A stretch of DNA of 20,534 bases from Armatimonadetes bacterium UBA5419 (GCA_002409445.1 DHNJ01000237.1:408-20941), one strand, 5' to 3'. Shown: positions 1 to 7,252, counted from the stretch's first letter. Made by a program: numbers and translations. Notes: generated by a model from the sequence alone, not told the origin.

Positions 1-1767
1 GCGGTATGGGTCGGTACCGACGAAATCGGGAACCTGGTCGGTGTCACCTTGCGTGAGTTTCAATCCCGCTCTGCGGTATGGGTCGGTACCGACGATGACA
101 TCTACGCCACGAGCGATTACCTCACAGCGTTTCAATCCCGCTCTGCGGTATGGGTCGGTACCGACGCTACTGGCCCGCCACCTACACGGCGAACAGCCCG
201 AGTTTCAATCCCGCTCTGCGGTATGGGTCGGTACCGACCGTCCGTGGACCGCAAGGTTCCCCTCGCCCCTCTTCGTTTCAATCCCGCTCTGCGGTATGGG
301 TCGGTACCGACCAACCTGCCCGACAGCAGCGAGATCGTCCGCGCGGGTTTCAATCCCGCTCTGCGGTATGGGTCGGTACCGACCCGCCGAGGCCCACTAC
401 GACGCGGCCGGCAGGGAAGCGCGTTTCAATCCCGCTCTGCGGTATGGGTCGGTACCGACGTAGCGATTTCCACAACCGAGGTTACGCTGTTGGGTGCGTT
501 TCAATCCCGCTCTGCGGTATGGGTCGGTACCGACGCGCGGCTGGCACGAGACCTGCCCCGTCTCGCAGGGTTTCAATCCCGCTCTGCGGTATGGGTCGGT
601 ACCGACGCGACGCACGAAGGTCCAATTCTCTTTTGAATGGGTTTCAATCCCGCTCTGCGGTATGGGTCGGTACCGACCCACGTCCAGGCGGCGTTGGCCG
701 CGGCGCTAAGTAAGTTTCAATCCCGCTCTGCGGTATGGGTCGGTACCGACGTGGCGGGATGCACGAAGGGGGCAGCCTTTGCTAGTTTCAATCCCGCTCT
801 GCGGTATGGGTCGGTACCGACTCACGGGGGCCAACTGGTTGGCAGCGGCCTTCAGGTTTCAATCCCGCTCTGCGGTATGGGTCGGTACCGACAAGACGAC
901 ATCCCGTTCCTCCAATCGGAGGACCCCGTTTCAATCCCGCTCTGCGGTATGGGTCGGTACCGACTAGAAGGTGAGCCTGGGTACCAGTTCCAGCTGCAGC
1001 GTTTCAATCCCGCTCTGCGGTATGGGTCGGTACCGACGGTACTGAGGGATGGTGAGCTGGTCAAGGCTTCCCGTTTCAATCCCGCTCTGCGGTATGGGTC
1101 GGTACCGACCTGGGATGGCTGGACCAATGGGGACGAAGTGTCCCGTTTCAATCCCGCTCTGCGGTATGGGTCGGTACCGACTGGAGCGGGGCTCCGTGCG
1201 GAAGCCGGCCCTCGTCGGGTTTCAATCCCGCTCTGCGGTATGGGTCGGTACCGACGAGAGGGCCGAGGCCGCCGACGCGGAGCAGACCCAGGTTTCAATC
1301 CCGCTCTGCGGTATGGGTCGGTACCGACCAACGCTGCATCCATTGGGATCGCAGCGGTCATCGGGTTTCAATCCCGCTCTGCGGTATGGGTCGGTACCGA
1401 CAGTGGCCGCTTCCTGACCATCGACCCCACCTGGGTCGAGTTTCAATCCCGCTCTGCGGTATGGGTCGGTACCGACGCGGCGGGGGTGGAGGCCCACGAA
1501 GCCGCCGAAAAGGTTTCAATCCCGCTCTGCGGTATGGGTCGGTACCGACCATGAACGATGGGTACGCCCTCTCCCGCGCGTTCAGGTTTCAATCCCGCTC
1601 TGCGGTATGGGTCGGTACCGACGAGGTCGCACGAGTACTAAAGGAGGTACTCAGCCTGTTTCAATCCCGCTCTGCGGTATGGGTCGGTACCGACGGAGTG
1701 CGCTCGCCAGGAGAAGCTGGACGCTCGTGAGTTTCAATCCCGCTCTGCGGTATGGGTCGGTACCGAC
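1..1767 (-). CRISPR. CRISPR array, 37-bp repeat, 24 spacers, continues past left edge
   Basis: Twenty-four complete, apparently identical 37-bp repeats plus the last 21 bp of another at 1-21 alternate with 24 different spacers of 34-39 bp (mostly 35-36). Full repeats start at 57, 129, 202, 275, 347, 423, 498, 570, 641, 714, 785, 856, 928, 1001, 1073, 1145, 1219, 1292, 1365, 1440, 1513, 1586, 1658 and 1731. On the plus strand the repeat begins GTTTCAATCCC and ends with the palindrome GTCGGTACCGAC. Read on the minus strand it ends ...GCGGGATTGAAAC: a short CCGC-AGA-GCGG hairpin followed by the ATTGAAAC 8-nt handle typical of Cas6-processed type I and III repeats. I therefore assign leftward transcription, with the leader-proximal repeat at 1731-1767. 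No degenerate terminal repeat is seen, because the leader-distal end lies outside the window. Identical repeats and unique spacers suggest a recently active array. Confidence 0.99.
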
Positions 1768-1775
1768 TGGCACCC

Positions 1776-1804
1776 ATCGTGCCACGCGCGGACCAGCCTG
1801 TCAA
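1776..1804 (-). promoter_or_regulatory. Candidate pre-crRNA promoter at leader-array junction
   Basis: On the minus strand there is a perfect -35 box TTGACA (1799-1804), 17 bp, then CACGAT (1776-1781), a poor -10 box that matches three of six consensus positions. Initiation would fall at about 1768-1770, at the first base of the leader-proximal repeat. The -10 lies inside the junction hairpin. The weak -10 keeps confidence low. Confidence 0.35.
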
Positions 1805-1943
1805 GCCCCTTCGTGAGGCCTCGATTCCGACCAGATGGCACCGCCCCGTGTTGCGACACCAATTCACACTTTGTTAACCTCCACACGACCAGCGATACAA
1901 GCCCGAATCCCCCGCCCGGCGCAGCAGCAAGCCAATTGTTGAG

Positions 1944-1992
1944 AGATGGCACCGGGAACGTTAAATGGGCTGCCGAACCCCCGGTGCCATCT
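1944..1992. repeat. Perfect 13-bp inverted repeat in the CRISPR leader
   Basis: AGATGGCACCGGG at 1944-1956 is matched by its exact complement CCCGGTGCCATCT at 1980-1992, with a 23-nt loop. An 11-bp copy of the same word, AGATGGCACCG, recurs in direct orientation at 1833-1843. There is no adjacent T-run on either strand, so a protein-binding dyad or leader RNA structure seems more likely than a terminator. Confidence 0.75.
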
Positions 1993-2021
1993 TCGCGAAC
2001 CGGCGGCAGATGGACGGCCCG

Positions 2022-2050
2022 ATTCCGTGCTACGTTCGTCAAGTTGTCAA
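2022..2050 (-). promoter_or_regulatory. Second candidate leader promoter
   Basis: A second perfect minus-strand TTGACA (2045-2050) is followed after 17 bp by CGGAAT (2022-2027), again a three-of-six -10 match. It would start transcription about 250 bp from the array, just upstream of the 13-bp inverted repeat at 1944-1992, and could give a long-leader pre-crRNA. This is a composition-based call only. Confidence 0.25.
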
Positions 2051-2108
2051 GGTGCGTCGATCTTCGGCCCTTGTACGGCGCGTCCACGGAGACTCCTCCT
2101 CCTGCTCG

Positions 2109-3113
2109 TCAGTGGGTCAAGTACGCCCGGAATCTCTCCCCCGACTCGATCGCCCGCCGCAACTCACGCGCCTGGATGTGCAGATACTCGCGTAGGCTTA
2201 GCGACCGTTTGTTGCGTTGTGGCCCGCGCAACGCCGACCGACTCATGTGAGCCTCGTATGCCTCCAGGTAGTCTCGAAACGACTCCTGTCGCAGCCGCAG
2301 GCCGCCAGCCTCCTCCGCTGGCTCGAAGTCCTTTGACTGCAAGTGCCGTCCACGAAGGAGCACTAGTGTCAGCCGATCCACCGCCTCCGGCCGAAACACC
2401 TCCAGCAGGTCCAGCGCCAGCGACTCGCGCCCCCGCAGCGGTCGATGTAGGAACCCCAGATGTGCATCTAGCCCGACCGCCCGCACCGCGCCGGCCAACT
2501 CCGCGCCCACCAGCGTGTAGCCCAGGCTCAGCAGCGCGTTGACCGGGTCGGGCGGCGGTCGGCGCCGGCGCCGTTTGAAGCCCAGGTCGACCGGAAACAG
2601 CCGCCGCAGTGCCTTGAAGTACAGAGCGGCCGCCTGCCCTTCCCAGCCGCGCAGCGACTCCAGCGTCTCCGCGGCCTGCGCCGCGACCCGCGCCGCGTTC
2701 AGCTCCGCGAGCAATGCCGCGACGCCCGGCACCTCCTTCGCCCGCTTCGTGCGGCCGATCACCCGCCGGCAGTTGCGGATCTTCGCCACCACCATCGCCC
2801 GCGCCAGCCGCAAGCAGACCGCGCTGTCCCCGACCGCCGCCGCCTGGGCCAGCCGCAGCTCGACGTGCGCACCCTCCGGGCCCGCCACCCGCCCCACATA
2901 CCCGCCGCCGCGGTCGAGCAGGACCGTGTCGATCCCGCGGGCCAGCAGCCCCTCGAGCGCGGGCCGGCTGATCCATGACTGGCCAGCCAGCACGCAGCGC
3001 GCCAGCTCATCCAGCCGCGCGCGTAGCTTCGTCTTGCCGCCGACCTGCACCAGCAGCGTCGCGCCCTCGCGCTTGACGCGGGCGCGCGGGTCGACGACGT
3101 ACAGCGTGGACAT
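2109..3113 (-). CDS. cas1: CRISPR-associated integrase Cas1
   Basis: Cas1 is the metal-dependent integrase that, with Cas2, inserts new spacers at the leader end of the array. The 334-residue product has normal family length. The N-terminal beta domain (about 1-85) starts MSTLYVVDPRARVKREG. The helical catalytic domain carries the expected ligands: Glu158 in RGWEGQAAALYF, His223 in GFLHRPLRGR, and Asp235/Glu238 in SLALDLLEVFRP. A basic stretch (KRRRRRPPP, about 180-188) lies just before the PVNALLSLGYTL helix. The C-terminus, with RSLSLREYLHIQARELRRAI, is complete. The start is supported by GGAGG six bases upstream, which abuts the stop codon of the RT gene 11 bp away, so the two are surely co-transcribed. 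It is not fused to the RT, unlike many RT-Cas1 proteins. The function is secure; the subtype is not determined. Confidence 0.97.
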   Translation of the reverse strand: MSTLYVVDPRARVKREGATLLVQVGGKTKLRARLDELARCVLAGQSWISRPALEGLLARGIDTVLLDRGGGYVGRVAGPEGAHVELRLAQAAAVGDSAVCLRLARAMVVAKIRNCRRVIGRTKRAKEVPGVAALLAELNAARVAAQAAETLESLRGWEGQAAALYFKALRRLFPVDLGFKRRRRRPPPDPVNALLSLGYTLVGAELAGAVRAVGLDAHLGFLHRPLRGRESLALDLLEVFRPEAVDRLTLVLLRGRHLQSKDFEPAEEAGGLRLRQESFRDYLEAYEAHMSRSALRGPQRNKRSLSLREYLHIQARELRRAIESGERFRAYLTH

Positions 3114-3124
3114 CCCCTGCCTCC

Positions 3125-4237
3125 CTAGAGCAACCGAGCCGAGCGCTGATTCGCCTCCGTCTCGGCCTCCTCCTCCGCGGCGGCCAGGGCCTCGGCGATG
3201 GCCTGGGCCATCTGGCTGGGCGGCCGTCCGCGCCGCGCCGCGCGCGCGATCTCGGCGTCGAGCGCGTAGCGCCAGCGGCTGCCGGGCGGGCCGACCTGTG
3301 GCGGCCGCTCGCCCGGCCGGCGGGCCACCGGTTGGTCATAGCCGCCGACGATCAGCGGCCGCCCGCGGACCGCCGGCCGCCAGGTCAGGTCGGTGATCAG
3401 GCTGCCGTGGAACTCCAGCCCCAGGTACTCGAAGCCCTCCTCGAACGACGTGAGGCGGGTCTTGTCGGGGTTGAGGCGGAGCCGCAGCCGCTCCAGCTCG
3501 CGGGTCACGTGCGCCTGGGCGGCCTCGGCGCCGGCCGGTGTGCGGGTGAGGTAGAGCAGGTCATCGGCGTAACGCACGAGCTGGCCGGAGCGGCCCTCGG
3601 CGCTGTCGTCGAACGGGTCGAGGTAGAGGTTGCACCAGAGCGGCGAGAGCAGGTCGCCCTGCGCCACGCCGCGGCGGGGCCGCACGAGCTGACCGTTGGT
3701 GACAACCCCGGCCCGCAGCCAGGCCCAGCAAAGCGCGCGCACATCGGACTCGGGCACCAGCCCACGGATCGCCGCGCGCAGCAGCTCGTGGTCGAGCGAG
3801 TCGAAGCAGTCGGCGATGTCCGTCTCGAAGACCTCGACCAGCCCGTCGCGGCGCGCGCGGTCGATGCTGGCGACCGCCTGACGCACGCCACGGCCGGCGC
3901 GGTAGGCGAACGAGGTTTCGTTGAAGATCTCCTCGGCGCGCGGGGCGAGCAGGTGGAGCACGGCGCGCTGGGCCACGCGGTCGCGCACGGTGCCGACACC
4001 GACGGCACGCCAGCGCCCGCCGCGCTTGGGCACCCAGGCCCGGCGCAGCGGCCACGGCTCGTACCGGCCAGCGCGCAGCTCGTGCTGTAGGCGGTCCAGC
4101 AGCCGTTCGGGCTCGTTGGCATAGAACTCGAGGCCCCGCCCGTCCAGGCCGGGCCCCGCGCCCGCCGCTTTGACCTGCCGCCAGGCAGCCCACAGGTTGT
4201 CCTCGGTGGTCACGCGCCGCAGGAGTCGCGATGCCAT
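3125..4237 (-). CDS. CRISPR-associated stand-alone reverse transcriptase
   Basis: This is an RNA-directed DNA polymerase of the group II intron-like lineage, 370 residues long. The RT blocks run in order: N-terminal NLWAAWRQVKAAGAGPGLDG (14-33), WVPKRGGRWRAVGV (68-81), FETDIADCFDSLDH (137-150, catalytic Asp140), RRGVAQGDLLSPLWCNLYLD (188-207), RYADDLLYL (222-230, catalytic Asp225/Asp226), and LNPDKTRLTSFEEGFEYLGLEF. All catalytic aspartates are intact. Beyond about residue 280 no maturase (X) or HNH domain is recognisable; instead there is an Arg/Pro-rich linker and an Ala/Glu-rich helical tail. It lies between cas2 (55 bp upstream) and cas1 (11 bp downstream). From family knowledge, RTs in this context enable spacer acquisition from RNA. 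No intron RNA was seen around it, so it is a domesticated cas gene rather than a mobile intron. Whether it physically joins Cas1-Cas2 is inference. Confidence 0.95.
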   Translation of the reverse strand: MASRLLRRVTTEDNLWAAWRQVKAAGAGPGLDGRGLEFYANEPERLLDRLQHELRAGRYEPWPLRRAWVPKRGGRWRAVGVGTVRDRVAQRAVLHLLAPRAEEIFNETSFAYRAGRGVRQAVASIDRARRDGLVEVFETDIADCFDSLDHELLRAAIRGLVPESDVRALCWAWLRAGVVTNGQLVRPRRGVAQGDLLSPLWCNLYLDPFDDSAEGRSGQLVRYADDLLYLTRTPAGAEAAQAHVTRELERLRLRLNPDKTRLTSFEEGFEYLGLEFHGSLITDLTWRPAVRGRPLIVGGYDQPVARRPGERPPQVGPPGSRWRYALDAEIARAARRGRPPSQMAQAIAEALAAAEEEAETEANQRSARLL

Positions 4238-4292
4238 GGTTCCCCCTCCCTGGCCTAACCGTAGCAGGTTTGGGCCGGGCGTGCAGGCTGGC

Positions 4293-4595
4293 CTAGACGA
4301 TCAGTGCGTCGTCGCCCGGCTCCTCGTCGTGGGTGAAGTCGCGCGTGGTCAGGCCGTGGGTGGCGACCCGCGGCGCGCAGCTGCCGCAGAGCCGGTAGAT
4401 ATGGACGACGTCCTCGGTCGGGTCGATCTGGGCGGCGATGACCTTGCTCAGCCGGGCGCGCCGGGGCGGCTCGAGCCGGCACTCGAAGACGCTCCACTGC
4501 ACCCGCTGGCCAAAGCCGAGCAACTCCTTGGCCAGCCGCGCCCGGCGGCGATTGTCGGCCACGTCATAAGCCACGACATACAGCGTCTCCCCCAT
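4293..4595 (-). CDS. cas2: CRISPR-associated protein Cas2
   Basis: Cas2 is the small ferredoxin-fold dimer that bridges two Cas1 dimers during spacer integration. The 100-residue product starts MGETLYVVAYDVADNRRRAR, with the conserved metal-site Asp11 at the end of beta-strand 1, followed by the family motif QWSVFECRL (33-41) and the strand VVHIYRL (63-69). I chose the internal ATG at 4595 over the upstream in-frame ATG at 4679 because AGGAG lies 8 bases before it and because the extra 28 residues (proline/arginine rich) do not belong to Cas2. It is the first gene of the leftward cas2-RT-cas1 operon. The acidic C-terminal tail (HDEEPGDDALIV) extends a little past the core fold. Confidence 0.96.
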   Translation of the reverse strand: MGETLYVVAYDVADNRRRARLAKELLGFGQRVQWSVFECRLEPPRRARLSKVIAAQIDPTEDVVHIYRLCGSCAPRVATHGLTTRDFTHDEEPGDDALIV

Positions 4596-4613
4596 TGGTT
4601 GGCTCCTGCGGGG

Positions 4614-4622
4614 AGGATAGCA
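4614..4622 (-). promoter_or_regulatory. Candidate extended -10 for cas2 operon
   Basis: On the minus strand TGCTATCCT (core TATCCT, 4614-4619) lies 18 bases before the cas2 ATG and fits an extended -10 (TGn + four-of-six -10). No convincing -35 is present, as allowed for extended -10 promoters. Similar TGCTA words sit at about the same distance from the RT and S9 peptidase starts. Confidence 0.3.
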
Positions 4623-4750
4623 GGTTGGGCGGCGGCGCGGATGGTGGAAGTACGGATCACCTTGGCCTTGAAGGGCCACTGGTGGCCGGGACGACCGTCG
4701 AGCGACCGCCGGCGCCTCGCCGGCATGGTTGGTAGGTGTCTCGGACAGCT

Positions 4751-4767
4751 GCCGCCGGAGCGGCGGC
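4751..4767 (-). terminator. Weak hairpin downstream of S9 peptidase
   Basis: A GCCGCC / GGCGGC stem of 6 bp with a 5-nt loop lies 31 bp after the peptidase stop in the direction of transcription. Another GCCGGC dyad is at 4708-4724. Neither has a T-run, so an intrinsic terminator is only possible, not shown. The 202-bp gap 4596-4797 also contains the likely cas2 promoter. Confidence 0.3.
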
Positions 4768-4797
4768 GGTACACTGCGGCGGGGCGGTCGCGCTCCC

Positions 4798-7233
4798 CTA
4801 CCGCCCCCGCGGCTCGACGCCGTGGAGGTGGCGGACGAAGAAGTCGAACATGCGGCGGCGGCCGTAGGCGGAGCCGCCGGCGCCGTGGCCGGCGCCGGGG
4901 AAGACGATCAGGTCGAAGTCCTTGTCGGCGCGGATCAGCGCGTCGACGACCTGCATGGTCGAGGCGGGGTCGACGTTGCGGTCGAGTTCGCCGACGGTCA
5001 GCAGTAGCTTGCCCGCCAGCCGCGGCGCGAGGGTGACGTTGCTGTTGGCGGCGTAGTGCTCGTCGACCGGCCAGCCCATCCACTGCTCGTTCCACCAGAT
5101 CTTGTCCATGCGGTTGTCGTGGCAGCCGCAGTCGGCCACGGCCACGCCGTAGAAATCCGGGTGCAGCAGCAGCCCGCCCAGTGCGTTCTGCCCGCCCGCC
5201 GAGCCACCGTAGAGCCCGACCCGACCCAGGTCCAGGCTCGGGTCGGCGGCCGCGGCGGCGCGGAGCCAGGCGATGCGATCGGGGAAGCCGGCGTCGGCCA
5301 GGTTGCGCCAGGCCACGTCGTGGAAAGCCTTCGAGCGGTAGTTGGTGCCCATGCCGTCGATCTTGACGACGACGAAGCCCAACTCCGCCAGCTCCATCAT
5401 GCTGTAGTGCTCGGCCCAGCCCTTGGGCACGAACGCCGCCTGCGGCCCGGCGTAGATGTCCTCGATCACCGGGTAACTGCCCTCGGCGGTCCAGTTCGTC
5501 GGCCGGATGATGACGCCATGAATCGGTGTCTCCCCATCGCGCCCCGGCGCCACGAACCGCTCCGGCGCGCGCCAGCCCGTGGCCAGCAGGGCGCTCGCGT
5601 CGGCCGCGGCCAGCTCGCTGATCAGCGCGCCGTCGACCGCTCGGCGCAGCTCGACGCGCGGCGGCAGGTCGACCCGCGACCAGGTGTCCAGGTAGGTCGC
5701 GCGGTCGGGCGACCAGCGCAGGTCGTGGGTCCCGTCGCCGCTGGTCAGCCGCGTCAGGGCGCCGGTGTCGAGGTCCACGCGGAAATAGTGGACGTAGTAC
5801 GGGTCCTGGTCGGCGTCGTAGCCGCCGGCCGAGAAGTAGACCTGCCCCGCCTCCGCGTCGACCCGCTGCACGTCGCGCACCGCCCACGGGCCCTGGGTCA
5901 GCTGGCGCTTGACCGCGCCGGTCGCCGCGTCGAGCAGGTAAAGGTGGTTCCAGCCGTCGCGCTCGGACATCCAGAGCAGCTCGCCCCGCGCGTCGAGCCA
6001 GGTCAGGTGGTACTTGCTGGAGTAGCAGATGAACGTCGGCGACGTCTCCTCGACCAGCGGCCGGACCTCGCCGCTGAGCGGGTCGACGGCCAGCACGCGG
6101 AAGACCTGGTGCCCGCGCTGGTTGAAGACGAAGGTGAACCGCGAGCTGTCGGGCGCCCAGCGCAGGCTGTCGGTCGACCACGGCTCGGCGTAGAGTGCGT
6201 CGTCGAGCGGGACCTGGCGCTGGGTGGCGACCTCGAACAGCTGCGGGCGCGGGACGGCGACGCGGTCGCCCGGCTTGAGGTAGTCGAAGGTGTGGATGCG
6301 GGGCTGGACCTGATCGCGGGGGCTGGATTCGACCAGGGTGACCGTGTGCTCCTGGGCCGGCTCGGCGCGCATCGCGGCCAGCCAGCGGCTATCGGGCGAC
6401 CAGGCAGGCGGGCTGCCGTAGCGGTCGTCGGCGCGGCCGTCGTGGCTCAGCTGCTGCTCGGCGCCGCCCTCGGCCGCGCGGAGCCAGAGGTTGTGGTCGC
6501 GGACGAAGGCCTGCCAGCGGCCGTCGGGCGAGCGCCAAGGGTCGGGCCGCGCCGGCCGCGGCGGGCTGGGCCGTGCGGTGCCGTCGACCAGCGCCTGCCA
6601 CGAGCCCTCGCGCCCGGCCCAGGTGCCGCGGTCCCGCCCGGCGGCGTCGACGGCGACCCAGCGGTGCCCGACGTACGTGCCCATCGTCCGCCGCCCGCCG
6701 GCCTCGACGCGGCCGTAGCTCTGGCGCGCGCCGTCGAAGTCGAGCCAGAACAGTTCCAGCGGCTCAGCCAGGCGGTTGACGAAGACCAGCTGGCAGGCGC
6801 CGCCGCCGGTGTCGGAGGCGCGTTGCGCCTCGTCGTCGGGTAGCACGCGCAGCTCGGCGGCGTCGCCCGCGGGCACCAGCACGCCAGCCGCCGCGTCCCA
6901 GGCCCAGAGCTGCCCCTCGGCGACGACCAGCAGCGCCCCGTCCGCGCCCCAGGCCAGGCTGTCGGGCTGGCGGCCGCCGGTCTCGACGGGTGTGCGCGCA
7001 CCGGTCGCGCAATCGACCACCTCGTAGCGCCACTGCCCGCCGCCCTGCCCCACGCGGTACCACAGCCGGCTGCCGTCCGGCGCCCACTCGCCCGGCTCGA
7101 GCAGGCCGGTGACCAGCCCGCGGCCGCGCTCGGCGAGGCTGGCGGCGCGGTCGTAGTCGGCCTGCGTGCCCTGTGCCACGGCGGCCGAGCCGAGGAGCAG
7201 CGTCGCGAGGAGGGTGCGCGCGGCGATCAGCAT
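4798..7233 (-). CDS. Secreted S9 family prolyl (dipeptidyl-peptidase IV-like) peptidase
   Basis: This is a serine peptidase that would remove dipeptides or cleave oligopeptides after proline outside the cytoplasm. The 811-residue protein opens with a signal peptide (hydrophobic 3-20, likely cleavage after AVAQG). A long beta-propeller region (about 50-560) of the DPP-IV N-terminal type follows, with repeated PDSRWL/WAPDSSRF blade motifs. The C-terminal alpha/beta-hydrolase domain has a complete triad: Ser678 in LYGGSAGG, Asp751 in GELDRNVDPAS, and His783 in PGAGHGAGG. Length and architecture are normal for S9B-like bacterial enzymes. The start has GGGAG upstream in a good position. The gene is alone, divergent from the next one to the right and separated by 202 bp from cas2. 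A link with the CRISPR genes is not suggested by spacing. Exact peptide specificity is not determinable. Confidence 0.93.
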   Translation of the reverse strand: MLIAARTLLATLLLGSAAVAQGTQADYDRAASLAERGRGLVTGLLEPGEWAPDGSRLWYRVGQGGGQWRYEVVDCATGARTPVETGGRQPDSLAWGADGALLVVAEGQLWAWDAAAGVLVPAGDAAELRVLPDDEAQRASDTGGGACQLVFVNRLAEPLELFWLDFDGARQSYGRVEAGGRRTMGTYVGHRWVAVDAAGRDRGTWAGREGSWQALVDGTARPSPPRPARPDPWRSPDGRWQAFVRDHNLWLRAAEGGAEQQLSHDGRADDRYGSPPAWSPDSRWLAAMRAEPAQEHTVTLVESSPRDQVQPRIHTFDYLKPGDRVAVPRPQLFEVATQRQVPLDDALYAEPWSTDSLRWAPDSSRFTFVFNQRGHQVFRVLAVDPLSGEVRPLVEETSPTFICYSSKYHLTWLDARGELLWMSERDGWNHLYLLDAATGAVKRQLTQGPWAVRDVQRVDAEAGQVYFSAGGYDADQDPYYVHYFRVDLDTGALTRLTSGDGTHDLRWSPDRATYLDTWSRVDLPPRVELRRAVDGALISELAAADASALLATGWRAPERFVAPGRDGETPIHGVIIRPTNWTAEGSYPVIEDIYAGPQAAFVPKGWAEHYSMMELAELGFVVVKIDGMGTNYRSKAFHDVAWRNLADAGFPDRIAWLRAAAAADPSLDLGRVGLYGGSAGGQNALGGLLLHPDFYGVAVADCGCHDNRMDKIWWNEQWMGWPVDEHYAANSNVTLAPRLAGKLLLTVGELDRNVDPASTMQVVDALIRADKDFDLIVFPGAGHGAGGSAYGRRRMFDFFVRHLHGVEPRGR

Positions 7234-7252
7234 GAGGGGGCTCCCGCCGCGG

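Larger units (their letters stand above)
1768..2108 (-). promoter_or_regulatory. CRISPR leader between cas1 and the array
   Basis: This 341-bp stretch separates the cas1 stop from the first repeat and is visibly richer in A/T than the flanking genes. It contains five copies of TGGCAC or its complement: 1768-1773, 1779-1784 (inverted), 1837-1842, 1948-1953 and 1985-1990 (inverted). The first pair forms a 6-bp stem with a 5-nt loop touching the array. The last pair sits inside a perfect 13-bp inverted repeat, 1944-1956 and 1980-1992. Two minus-strand TTGACA boxes also lie here. I see no terminator with a T-run after cas1, so cas transcripts may read into the array, which has the same direction. 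The leader role is inferred from position and from repeat orientation. Confidence 0.8.

Noticed and set aside
41..1730. Many open frames on both strands through the CRISPR array (up to 305 codons) encoding repeated peptides such as FNPALRYGSVPT or SIPLCGMGRYR
   Set aside because: They are translations of the stop-free GC-rich repeat and spacers; the periodic peptide is the repeat itself.
2539..4090. Plus-strand frames at 2539-3396 and 3332-4090
   Set aside because: Low-complexity Arg/Pro/Ser or Val/Gln-rich products lying opposite cas1 and the RT, which have clear family motifs; antisense shadows of GC-rich genes.
3125..4237. The RT as part of a mobile group II intron or retron
   Set aside because: No maturase or HNH domain and no intron-like RNA or msr/msd region was seen; the gene is tightly packed between cas2 and cas1.
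1..4600. A hidden cas6 or small effector gene in the CRISPR region
   Set aside because: No frame outside cas1, RT and cas2 shows a ferredoxin-like, glycine-rich Cas6 or other Cas motif; 1768-2108 is best read as leader.
4448..6181. 577-codon minus-strand frame rich in Arg/Ala/Gly
   Set aside because: It is an off-frame reading of the S9 peptidase with no domain; the peptidase frame has the catalytic triad and signal peptide.
5056..6843. 595-codon plus-strand frame opposite the S9 peptidase
   Set aside because: Antisense shadow; composition dominated by Arg, Ala, Val and Gly with no recognisable motif.
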